Assembly (NCBI RefSeq): GCF_000160835.1
Contig: NZ_GG700738.1
Location: forward strand, 119,257 to 183,256
Length of the DNA: 64,000 bases
Source of the DNA: Limosilactobacillus antri DSM 16041
GTDB lineage: Bacteria; Bacillota; Bacilli; Lactobacillales; Lactobacillaceae
Reading direction: 5' to 3'
Positions 19,274 through 26,275 of this stretch are shown in pieces (position 1 is the stretch's first letter; every line of letters starts with the position of its first letter). The notes under the pieces were generated by a model. It did no database searches and was not told the origin of the DNA. It saw nothing but the letters and a program-made list of their open reading frames with translations. Both the position numbers and the translations under genes were made by a program.

Positions 19274-19305
19274 GGGAACCACGGTGTGTGGTTGCCCGTT
19301 TTTTA
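19274..19305 (+). terminator. Terminator after htpX
   Basis: GGGAACCAC (19274-19282) pairs with GTGGTTGCCC (19288-19297), followed by GTTTTTT. The T run merges with the left direct repeat of the island. Confidence 0.8.
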
Positions 19306-19318
19306 ATTAAGATAGTTT
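19301..19318 (+). repeat. Left direct repeat flanking the island
   Basis: TTTTAATTAAGATAGTTT is repeated exactly at 37898-37915. After a divergent 8-10 bp, both copies continue ATGTCTTT. The two copies frame the AT-richer prd/sel segment and mark its probable insertion boundaries. Confidence 0.75.
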
Positions 19319-19360
19319 AGAAAATTATGTCTTTGAATTAGGATATTTACTTTATTACTT

Positions 19361-19397
19361 AGGAACCGTTTTCAACAACAAGTAATTGTGATATTAT
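19361..19397 (+). promoter_or_regulatory. prdC promoter with overlapping cre-like operator
   Basis: The -35 TTTTCA (19369-19374) and -10 TATTAT (19392-19397) are 17 bp apart. On the minus strand 19361-19375 reads TTGAAAACGGTTCCT, which fits the cre consensus WTGNAANCGNWNNCW (recalled from B. subtilis work) at every position. It overlaps the -35. TTGTGA at 19386-19391 also forms a Rex-like half site over the -10, but the other half is poor. Confidence 0.6.
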
Positions 19398-19404
19398 TAA
19401 CGTA

Positions 19405-19442
19405 GGTTTATGTGTGGTTTGTGCATTGAATAGGAGATGCAC
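19405..19442 (+). promoter_or_regulatory. prdC leader: segment complementary to prdA leader, and ribosome-site hairpin
   Basis: Bases 19410-19422 (ATGTGTGGTTTGT) are the exact complement of 23989-24001 in the prdA leader hairpin loop. Allowing G-U pairs, the match extends to 19 contiguous pairs (19405-19423). Next, GTGCAT (19421-19426) pairs with ATGCAC (19437-19442), which places the TAGGAG ribosome site in the loop. The two structures share bases 19421-19423, so they could compete. Confidence 0.5.
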
Positions 19443-19444
19443 TT

Positions 19445-20779
19445 ATGAGTAAGTTAGTGTTACCGCTGAAAGAGAGCGTTGGCGTTCCAGTTACACCAAT
19501 TGTTAATAAAGGCGACCATGTCAAACGTGGCCAACTGATTGGGAAGCCAGACGGGCTGGGTGCAAATTTGCACGCAAGTGTCTATGGTACAATTACTGAA
19601 ATTAATGATGAGGCAATTGTAATTGAAGCCGATGATGAACAGCCTGCAGATTTTGTGAAAATTCCAGACACTGATTCTAATTTAGAGGCAATTCGTGAAG
19701 CTGGTGTTATTGGTGCTGGTGGTGCAGGATTTCCAGCCGCTGCCAAATATTCGCGTCCAATTCCGGGTGGGCATTTATTTATTAATGCTGCAGAATGTGA
19801 ACCAATTCTGGGGCATAACGTTTCACGAATCACGACAGATGCTGAACAAATTATTCGGGGCGCTGAATACATCAAAGAAATCGTTCAAGCAAAAGATATT
19901 CATATTGCAATCAAGCGCTATCATACTAATGTTGTGGCCTTGCTTGAGGAATTGACACGAACTCATGATGATATTTCATTAGAGTTAATGTGGAACCGCT
20001 ACCCAGAAGGTGAAGAGCGGGCTGTTTTGCGTGATTCAGGTTTATATAAGAAGCCTGATGGCGAGAACGCGGTCTTAAAAACAACAGAATTACCATATGC
20101 CGCTAATGCGATTGTCACTAATGTAGAAACTGTTTACCGTGCAGCACGGGCAATTGAAAATCGTGAGCCAGTCATGAGTAAAGACATTACGGTTGCTGGC
20201 CGGTTGAATGGTGATAACAAAATGATATTGGTGCATAAGGATGTTCCAGTTGGTACTCTTGTTGGCGATATCTTAAGTGAATTCCCTGATATGGCGGATT
20301 ACGGAGAATTAATTATGGGTGGACCATTTACTGGTCATAGCACAACTCTAGATAGTCCGATTACTAAAGTTGATGGTGGTATTATTGCCACTATTCCGTT
20401 CCCTAATTTACACGGTGAAAAGGTGGGGTTGTTGGCCTGTGCCTGCAGCGCTACACCAGCACGGATGAAAGAGTTAGCGGAAAAAATGAATGCTGACGTA
20501 ACCGGTGTAGAATGGTGTAAAAATGCTGTAGTTAACCCGAAAACCGGTACTGCTAAGTGTAAGAACCCAGGAATTTGTCCTGGACAGGCACAAACCATCT
20601 TAAAACTACGTAAGGAAGGCGCCAAGACCTTGCTAGTAGGTAACTGTACTGACTGTACTAATACCGTTATGGGGGTAGCGCCAAAACTAAATATGCCCGT
20701 ATACCACACTACGGATTTTGCTCGGCGGGCAGTTGATATGCGGATTATGCGGAACATTTTGCCAGAAAATAACGAATAG
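19445..20779 (+). CDS. prdC: PrdC, RnfC-like electron transfer protein of D-proline reductase
   Basis: PrdC passes electrons, probably from NADH, to the D-proline reductase. The 444 residues resemble RnfC: a barrel-sandwich start (PVTPIVNKGDHVKRGQLIG) and the nucleotide-binding IGAGGAGFPAAAKY near residue 90. The Cys-rich C-terminus has GVEWCKNAVV, KCKNPGICPGQ and GNCTDCTNTVM. In some clostridial PrdC proteins I recall a selenocysteine in this region; here all positions are Cys, so no UGA decoding is needed. It has its own promoter and terminator, as the first gene of the island. Confidence 0.88.
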   Translation: MSKLVLPLKESVGVPVTPIVNKGDHVKRGQLIGKPDGLGANLHASVYGTITEINDEAIVIEADDEQPADFVKIPDTDSNLEAIREAGVIGAGGAGFPAAAKYSRPIPGGHLFINAAECEPILGHNVSRITTDAEQIIRGAEYIKEIVQAKDIHIAIKRYHTNVVALLEELTRTHDDISLELMWNRYPEGEERAVLRDSGLYKKPDGENAVLKTTELPYAANAIVTNVETVYRAARAIENREPVMSKDITVAGRLNGDNKMILVHKDVPVGTLVGDILSEFPDMADYGELIMGGPFTGHSTTLDSPITKVDGGIIATIPFPNLHGEKVGLLACACSATPARMKELAEKMNADVTGVEWCKNAVVNPKTGTAKCKNPGICPGQAQTILKLRKEGAKTLLVGNCTDCTNTVMGVAPKLNMPVYHTTDFARRAVDMRIMRNILPENNE

Positions 20780-20805
20780 GATTATTTTTAGTTGCTATTC
20801 TAAAA

Positions 20806-20853
20806 ATGCATAATACCAAGGGAACAACATTATTCCCTTATATTATGCATTTT
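20806..20853. terminator. Terminator after prdC
   Basis: ATGCATAATA (20806-20815) pairs with TATTATGCAT (20841-20850) and AAGGGAA with TTCCCTT inside it. An A run precedes and a T run follows, so it may work in both directions. The rest of the gap to 21093 holds only the dtpT promoter. Confidence 0.85.
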
Positions 20854-21008
20854 AATATCCAGTCACTTGCGCAATTATGAACAATGATTACTAATATTAG
20901 TGCTTGAATCACAGCTATTACCAAATTTTACAGTAATTGTTGGTTAACATACAATTGAGCAAGTATGGTACTGAATAGCTTAACTGCTAAGAATACTTTG
21001 TTTAGAAA

Positions 21009-21036
21009 TTGTCCGCAAATAAAAACTATTTAATAT
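21009..21036 (+). promoter_or_regulatory. Candidate promoter of the POT transporter gene
   Basis: TTGTCC (21009-21014) and TAATAT (21031-21036) are 16 bp apart, about 58 bp before the ATG. AAGGGA precedes the start codon. Confidence 0.45.
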
Positions 21037-21093
21037 GACTTGGCCTGTAGTAACAAATTATTTTTAAGCACTTTGTGAAGGGAATGGATTAAT

Positions 21094-22575
21094 ATGAGTA
21101 ATGATTCGCCGAGTGGAAGGCGAAACCAGGATACTGCATTTTTTGGTCATCCACACGGGTTATCAACGTTGTTCTTTACTGAAATGTGGGAACGATTTAG
21201 TTACTATAGCATGCATGCTATCTTGCTCTTCTATCTGATTGATAGTTTTAGCAAGGGTGGATTAGGAATGAACACTTCAATAGCAACATCAATTGTTGCT
21301 ATTTATGGTGCATTGATTTATATGTCAACTGTAATTGGTGGGTTCGTTAGCGATCGACTACTTGGACCACGGAAAACCGTTTTTTGGGGCGGTGTTCTGA
21401 TTGCTCTTGGGAATTTCATCTTAGTATTACCGCTTAAATTTGTTGGCTTATATGTGTCAATTGTAATTATCGTTTTGGGTACTGGCTTTTTGAAACCCAA
21501 TGTTTCTGATATGGTAGGTGGTCTATATTCTAAAAAAGATGACCGCCGTGATGCAGGGTTTAACATTTACTATATGGGAATAAATATTGGGGCACTGCTT
21601 GCGCCATTTATTGTTGGCTGGGTTGGACAAACGTATAGTTACCATGCCGGATTTGCACTCTCGACTATTGGAATGATTTTTGGACTAATTCAGTATTATA
21701 TTGGTAGTAAAAAATACTTGGGAAATGACGGATTATACCCTAATGATCCGATTAAACCAGAAGAAAAATCTAAGGTTATTAAACAGGTGAGTTGGGTAAC
21801 AGCAATTATAATTGTTGGCTTGTTGGTGATGTACTTTACTCATACTTTAAATGTTAATAATATTATCTTCATTATCACAATACTGGGTATTTTGTTACCA
21901 GCAATTTACTTTTTTAACATTTTTCGAAGTCCTAAGATCACCCCAAAGGATCGTAAAAATGTAATTGTCTACATTGTTGTTTTTGTTGCCAGTGTTTTCT
22001 TTTGGTCAATTTATGAACAAACGATGACGATCTTTCCATTGGTTGCGGAACAAATGACTAATTTAAAACTCTTTGGCCTTCATGTACAAGCTAGCCAGTT
22101 TACAGGATTTAATGCCTTGTTTGTCTTAATATATTCGCCAATTGTAGCGGCAATGTGGACCAAAATGGGAAAGCATCAACCATCTTCAACCTCTAAATTT
22201 ACAATCGGTTTGTTAGCTTCGGCATTTTCATTCTTGGTATTGCTAATTCCAATTGCGATTAATGGGGTCGGAGTTAAATTCTCCGGTTGGTGGTTAATCT
22301 TGAGTATTGCCATTGTGGAAATTGGAGAAGTATTCCTTTCTCCATCAGGATTATCACTGACAACAAAGCTAGCACCTAAAGCTTTTAATGCCCAAATGAT
22401 GAGTATTTGGTTTTTGGGTGATGCCGCTGCTCAATCATTTAATGCACAATTAGTAAAACTGTATAGTGTTCCCAATGCAACCATGTACTTTGGAGTTATG
22501 GGCGTTATTGCAATTATTATCGCAGTCATCCTATTTTCCATGCGTGGTATGCTGGCAAAACTTATCCAACTGTAG
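21094..22575 (+). CDS. dtpT: POT/PTR-family di-/tripeptide transporter
   Basis: A proton-coupled peptide importer of the major facilitator fold, with 493 residues and about 12-14 hydrophobic helices. The ExxERF motif is in TEMWERFSYYSM, and the PTR2 signature region reads FNIYYMGINIGALLAPFIVG. Lactobacilli carry DtpT-type transporters elsewhere, but this copy lies in the island beside a prolyl iminopeptidase. It probably supplies proline-containing peptides to the proline reductase. The selC promoter overlaps its stop codon. Confidence 0.9.
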   Translation: MSNDSPSGRRNQDTAFFGHPHGLSTLFFTEMWERFSYYSMHAILLFYLIDSFSKGGLGMNTSIATSIVAIYGALIYMSTVIGGFVSDRLLGPRKTVFWGGVLIALGNFILVLPLKFVGLYVSIVIIVLGTGFLKPNVSDMVGGLYSKKDDRRDAGFNIYYMGINIGALLAPFIVGWVGQTYSYHAGFALSTIGMIFGLIQYYIGSKKYLGNDGLYPNDPIKPEEKSKVIKQVSWVTAIIIVGLLVMYFTHTLNVNNIIFIITILGILLPAIYFFNIFRSPKITPKDRKNVIVYIVVFVASVFFWSIYEQTMTIFPLVAEQMTNLKLFGLHVQASQFTGFNALFVLIYSPIVAAMWTKMGKHQPSSTSKFTIGLLASAFSFLVLLIPIAINGVGVKFSGWWLILSIAIVEIGEVFLSPSGLSLTTKLAPKAFNAQMMSIWFLGDAAAQSFNAQLVKLYSVPNATMYFGVMGVIAIIIAVILFSMRGMLAKLIQL

Positions 22576-22576
22576 G

Positions 22577-22605
22577 TTGACGATTCTTACTGCTTTAGTT
22601 ACAAT
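22577..22605 (+). promoter_or_regulatory. selC promoter
   Basis: TTGACG (22577-22582) and TACAAT (22600-22605) are 17 bp apart. The predicted start, about 7 nt downstream, coincides with the 5' end of the tRNA at 22613. Confidence 0.7.
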
Positions 22606-22612
22606 GTTCAGT

Positions 22613-22709
22613 GGGAGTAGATGGGTTCTGGTGTGCCCCCTGGTCCTCAAAACCAGTGCGAGGAGTTAGAAGCTTCTTAGGTAGGTTCGATTCCTACGTA
22701 TTCCCGCCA
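22613..22709 (+). tRNA. selC: tRNA-Sec (anticodon UCA)
   Basis: The 97-nt sequence begins GGGAGTAG and ends TATTCCCGCCA, with CCA encoded. The acceptor pairs GGGAGTA with TATTCCC. The anticodon arm is CTGGT, loop CCTCAAA with anticodon TCA, then ACCAG. A long variable arm is formed by GAGGAG and CTTCTT, and the T arm is GTAGG, TTCGATT, CCTAC. UCA reads UGA. The eighth acceptor pair would be G-G. It serves the UGA in prdB, with SelA making Sec-tRNA and SelB delivering it. Confidence 0.95.
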
Positions 22710-22737
22710 GGATGAATATAAAGCTTTTAAAAGTAAT

Positions 22738-22767
22738 GAGAGTCGATCACTATCGGCTCTCTTTTTT
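22738..22767 (+). terminator. Terminator after selC
   Basis: GAGAGTCGAT (22738-22747) pairs with ATCGGCTCTC (22752-22761) and is followed by six T. It lies directly in front of pepI, whose mRNA must either read through it or start at an unseen promoter. Confidence 0.88.
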
Positions 22768-22789
22768 ATTTGATTTGGGAGTGAATAAA

Positions 22790-23680
22790 ATGACAGAAAT
22801 TCAAGAAGGTTATATGCCGTTTGGAGAGTATAAAACTTACTATCGGATTGTTGGCAAAAAGAGTAATAAGGCGCCCCTATTACTTTTGCACGGTGGACCT
22901 GGATCAACTCATAACTACTTTGAGCTACTTGACGATCTAGCTGAAAAGGATCAGCGGCAACTGGTAATGTATGATCAAATTGGTTGCGGCAAGTCTTCGA
23001 TGCCTGATGATAAGGCTGACGAGGTTTACAATGCTAAAACTTGGGTAGCAGAATTAAAAGCTCTTCGCGAGTATTTAGAACTTGAGCAGATTCACGTGTT
23101 AGGACAATCATGGGGCGGCATGCTTGAAATTATATATCTTTGCGATGAACAACCAAAGGGAATAAAGTCGGGAATCCTTGCTAGTACCTTGCCGGCATCA
23201 TGGATGTGGGACAAGGAACTTCACAGAATGATTAAATTTATGGATCCAAGTGATCAAAAAGCAATTGCAGACGCGGAGACTAAAGGGGATTTTACTAGTC
23301 CGGAGTATCAACGGGCTAACGCTAAATTTATGGAAATGCATTGTAATTCTGCTCCTACTTCCACTGACCCAGAACCACTTCGTCGGAAGAAAAATGCGGG
23401 AACAGTCGCATACATTACTGGATGGGGACCAAATGAATATAATCCTGAGGGCAATTTAAAAGACTATGATTACATGGATAAATTACAAGATATTCACGTG
23501 CCGGTTTTGGTTACAAGTGGCACCGACGACTTATGTACTCCATATACAGCAAAGTCGATGTATGATCGGATCCCAAATGCTAAATGGCATTTGTTCGAAT
23601 ATTGTCGTCATATGGCATTTGTAGAACGAAAGGATGACTATGAAAAAGCTCTGATGGAATGGCTTGACGAGCACGACTAA
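22790..23680 (+). CDS. pepI: Prolyl iminopeptidase (alpha/beta hydrolase)
   Basis: A serine peptidase that removes N-terminal proline from peptides. The 296-residue product has the oxyanion motif HGGPGS, the nucleophile elbow GQSWGG, and a late Asp (SGTDDLCTP) and His (CRHMAF), as in lactobacillus PepI. The ATG at 22790 follows GGGAG at a good distance. A longer frame from 22712 would run through the terminator and is rejected. With the peptide importer upstream and proline reductase downstream, its likely job is to free L-proline from imported peptides. Confidence 0.88.
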   Translation: MTEIQEGYMPFGEYKTYYRIVGKKSNKAPLLLLHGGPGSTHNYFELLDDLAEKDQRQLVMYDQIGCGKSSMPDDKADEVYNAKTWVAELKALREYLELEQIHVLGQSWGGMLEIIYLCDEQPKGIKSGILASTLPASWMWDKELHRMIKFMDPSDQKAIADAETKGDFTSPEYQRANAKFMEMHCNSAPTSTDPEPLRRKKNAGTVAYITGWGPNEYNPEGNLKDYDYMDKLQDIHVPVLVTSGTDDLCTPYTAKSMYDRIPNAKWHLFEYCRHMAFVERKDDYEKALMEWLDEHD

Positions 23681-23718
23681 ACTAGAGTTGCGTAGACAAA
23701 CCGATAAACTTTTAACTT

Positions 23719-23749
23719 AGAACCAAGGAAGAATTTCTTGGTTCTTTTT
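23719..23749 (+). terminator. Terminator after pepI
   Basis: AGAACCAAG (23719-23727) pairs with CTTGGTTCT (23737-23745), followed by TTTTC. Confidence 0.85.
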
Positions 23750-23871
23750 CTTGATTAGTGAAGGAATATGCTTTTGATTGTGCTTAACTGAATAAGCCAA
23801 TTCCATCTAAAAAATATAATAATAATTAGTGATTTCTGTAAAAATGAGCATTAATTTAATCCTATATTTGA

Positions 23872-23900
23872 TTGAAAACGGTTCAAAAATAAAATATAAT
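23872..23900 (+). promoter_or_regulatory. prdA promoter with overlapping cre-like operator
   Basis: TTGAAA (23872-23877) and TATAAT (23895-23900) are 17 bp apart, a near-consensus promoter. The palindrome TTGAA-AACGG-TTCAA (23872-23886) covers the -35. It shares 13 nt with the prdC operator in the opposite orientation and fits the cre consensus with one mismatch. Confidence 0.7.
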
Positions 23901-23905
23901 GAAAT

Positions 23906-23936
23906 TGCTTGATAGAAGCTGCAATGATATCAAGCA
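23906..23936 (+). promoter_or_regulatory. prdA leader hairpin 1
   Basis: TGCTTGATA (23906-23914) pairs perfectly with TATCAAGCA (23928-23936) around a 13-nt loop. It lies at the predicted 5' end of the mRNA. No T run follows, so it is not a terminator. It may stabilise the transcript. Confidence 0.55.
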
Positions 23937-23962
23937 GGATTATAGGTTGGTTATGTCGTGAT

Positions 23963-23980
23963 TTGTAAGTAGATTCACAA
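23963..23980 (+). promoter_or_regulatory. Rex-like operator in prdA leader
   Basis: TTGTAAGTAGATTCACAA fits the Rex consensus TTGTGAANNNNTTCACAA except at two positions. Rex senses NADH/NAD+, and in C. difficile it controls proline reductase genes. The site is about 60 bp downstream of the predicted start, where it could block elongation. Confidence 0.5.
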
Positions 23981-24020
23981 TAAATGATACAAACCACACA
24001 TGAATCATCAATCTACTTAC
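23965..24020 (+). promoter_or_regulatory. prdA leader hairpin 2
   Basis: GTAAGTAGATT (23965-23975) pairs perfectly with AATCTACTTAC (24010-24020). Inside it ATGAT (23984-23988) pairs with ATCAT (24004-24008), leaving loop 23989-24003. This loop contains the 13 nt complementary to the prdC leader. An alternative inner pairing, GATTCA with TGAATC, also exists. The ribosome site AAGGAGG lies about 27 nt after it. Confidence 0.6.
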
Positions 24021-24059
24021 GGACGCGGCTAACTGAACATTATTTAAGGAGGTTGGCCT

Positions 24060-25946
24060 ATGTCTATTTCAGTTGAAACTGCTAAGGAGCACCTCAACGA
24101 CCCGGCTGTCTTATGCTGTCGGCGCGAAAAGGGTAAGCTACTAGAGGCTTCCGACTTGGAAGATCCTACGCTTTTCCCTGATTATGAGGATTCAGGTCTG
24201 CTAGAATTACCTGACAATGTCTTGAAAATTGGTCAGGTATTAGGAGCAACTCTAGACAAGACTATGGATGCTTTGCTGCCATTAACGCCGGATGTTGTTG
24301 ACAATATTCAGGATCCTTCAGCACAAGATGATGAGGAAGACACGGATAATGCACCTGCTACAGAAGATGCTACTCCTGCTTCTCCAGATGTAACTGCCAC
24401 GGTTGCCAACGGTAATGTTTCTAATGGTGTTGTTCACCTTTCTGTGAAGGAAGGTAAGGGCATCGAATTGGATGTACCGTTAGCAATGGTAAACCAAGGT
24501 GCTGTTAAGAATGCACCTTCTGCTGGTGAGACGAAGGAAACTACTTCTCAACAAGAACCAGAAGTTGATGAAGAAGTTGTTCGGACTCTGACCCGGAAGC
24601 ATTTCAAGATTGACAAGGTTGAGTTTGGGGATGAAACCAAGATTGACGGTACTACGTTGGTTATTGGTAACACAGACGAACTTTGCAAGGAAGCACTTGA
24701 AAATCACGAAATCGTTAAGGATATTTCGGTTAGTGTTATTACTCCTGACGATTACCACAAATACACCAATAGTATCATGGACGTTCAACCAATTGCCACG
24801 AAGGAAGAGGGCGAACTTGGTGAAGGTGTAACCCGTGTCCTTGACGGTGTTGTCACTGTTCTGACTGGTACTGATGAGAACGGTGTTCAAGTTGGTGAAT
24901 TTGGTTCCTCCGAAGGTTACGTTGATGAAAACGTTATGTGGGGCCGTCCAGGTGCTATTGACAAGGGTGAAATTATGCTTGTCATTAACGCAACTGTTCA
25001 AGCCGGTACTAACCGTGAACGTCGTGGACCACGTGGTGCTCACGAAGCTGCCGACACAATTGTCGAACATATTCGTGAAGCTCTTAAGAAGGCTGACGAC
25101 AGTTTGGTTGTTGATACCGAAAAGATTGAGCAAAAGCGTCGTTTCGGTAACAAACGGGTCCTTTTAGTTAAGGAAATTATGGGCCAAGGTGCTATGCACG
25201 ATAACCTAATTCTGCCAAAGGAACCGGTTGGTACTTTAGGTGCTCAGGCGAATGTTGACCTTGGTAATTTACCAATCATGCTTTCACCACTGGAAGTTCT
25301 TGATGGTGGTATCCATGCTCTGACTTGTATTGGACCCGCATCGAAGGAAACTTCACGTCACTACTGGCGTGAACCGCTAGTTGAAGAAGCCCTTAAGGAT
25401 GAAGACATTGATGTTGTCGGTGTCTGCCTAATTGGCTCACCACAAGCAAACACTCAAAAGAGCTATGTTTCCAAGCGCCTTGGAATGTGGGCTGAAGCCA
25501 TGGGACTTGATGGTGCGATTGTGACTACCGAAGGGTTCGGTAATAACCACATTGACTATGGTGAAAACATCGAAGCAATTGGCTCACGCGGTGTTCCAGT
25601 TGTAGGTATTACCTACTCGGCTATTCAGGGTGAACTGGTAACTGGTAATAAGTACATGGACGCTATTGTTGATAATAACAAGTCCAAGTGGGGAATCGAA
25701 AACGAAGTTCTTGAAAACAATACGCTTTGTCAAGAAGATGCTATTCGGGCCCTGGCAATGCTTGAAACCAAGATGGCTGGTGGAAAGATTAAGAAGCCTG
25801 AACGTAAGTGGAATCCTAACGTTAAGTTAAACAACATTGACTTAATCGAAAAGGCTACTGGTAAGAAGATTGAACTGGCCAAAAATGAGCAGAGTTTACC
25901 AATGAGTAAGAAGCGTAAGGAACATTATGAGAAGGATGTTGACTAA
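24060..25946 (+). CDS. prdA: D-proline reductase proprotein PrdA
   Basis: PrdA is the precursor of the pyruvoyl-containing subunits of D-proline reductase, which cleaves the ring of D-proline to 5-aminovalerate. In Clostridium sticklandii the 68-kDa proprotein is cut at Cys421, which becomes the pyruvoyl group. Here, in 628 residues, GGIHALTCIGPASKET places the matching cysteine at 423. The N-terminal half holds an acidic low-complexity stretch (about residues 88-112), and the LPKEPVGTLGAQ region precedes the cleavage site. It has a strong promoter, a structured leader and an AAGGAGG ribosome site. The next gene overlaps its stop by one base. Confidence 0.95.
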   Translation: MSISVETAKEHLNDPAVLCCRREKGKLLEASDLEDPTLFPDYEDSGLLELPDNVLKIGQVLGATLDKTMDALLPLTPDVVDNIQDPSAQDDEEDTDNAPATEDATPASPDVTATVANGNVSNGVVHLSVKEGKGIELDVPLAMVNQGAVKNAPSAGETKETTSQQEPEVDEEVVRTLTRKHFKIDKVEFGDETKIDGTTLVIGNTDELCKEALENHEIVKDISVSVITPDDYHKYTNSIMDVQPIATKEEGELGEGVTRVLDGVVTVLTGTDENGVQVGEFGSSEGYVDENVMWGRPGAIDKGEIMLVINATVQAGTNRERRGPRGAHEAADTIVEHIREALKKADDSLVVDTEKIEQKRRFGNKRVLLVKEIMGQGAMHDNLILPKEPVGTLGAQANVDLGNLPIMLSPLEVLDGGIHALTCIGPASKETSRHYWREPLVEEALKDEDIDVVGVCLIGSPQANTQKSYVSKRLGMWAEAMGLDGAIVTTEGFGNNHIDYGENIEAIGSRGVPVVGITYSAIQGELVTGNKYMDAIVDNNKSKWGIENEVLENNTLCQEDAIRALAMLETKMAGGKIKKPERKWNPNVKLNNIDLIEKATGKKIELAKNEQSLPMSKKRKEHYEKDVD

Positions 25947-26275
25947 TGACTGACAAACGAATGGATTATTCCTCTGAAATCGACAAGTTAAAATATTCAT
26001 CGACTGAACGTGTTTTCGAAGGTGTAATTACCGAAGTCAATGATGTTAGTGTTAAAATTGATTTCAAAGGGCGGATGGGGAAGATGGATATTCCCCGACG
26101 TCTCCTAATTACGGAGTATGATCCAAAAGTTGGTGAAGAAGTCGGTTGGCTAATGTCATATCCTGAAGTTCTTGACACTGAAGCCAACCAGAAATATCTG
26201 GGTGCGCTTCATGAATACAAAAAGCGAATGGCCAAAATTGCCAAAGAAAAAGAGAAAGGAAGGACAAAGGAATGA
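25946..26275 (+). CDS. CBO2463/CBO2479-type small protein of the proline reductase cluster
   Basis: This 109-residue protein lies between prdA and prdB, overlapping each by one to four bases, so translation is coupled. It has a small beta-rich core (RVFEGVITEVNDVSVKIDFKGRMGKMDIPRRLLI) resembling an OB/S1-like barrel, then a basic helical tail ending KEKEKGRTKE. The same position in clostridial prd operons is filled by the CBO2463/CBO2479-domain protein, whose function I do not know. A role in maturation of PrdA/PrdB is conceivable but not shown. Confidence 0.75.
   Translation: MTDKRMDYSSEIDKLKYSSTERVFEGVITEVNDVSVKIDFKGRMGKMDIPRRLLITEYDPKVGEEVGWLMSYPEVLDTEANQKYLGALHEYKKRMAKIAKEKEKGRTKE

Noticed and set aside
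21071-21082. TTTGTGAA before dtpT as a Rex site
   Set aside because: Only one half matches; the other half is the ribosome site and does not resemble TTCACAA.
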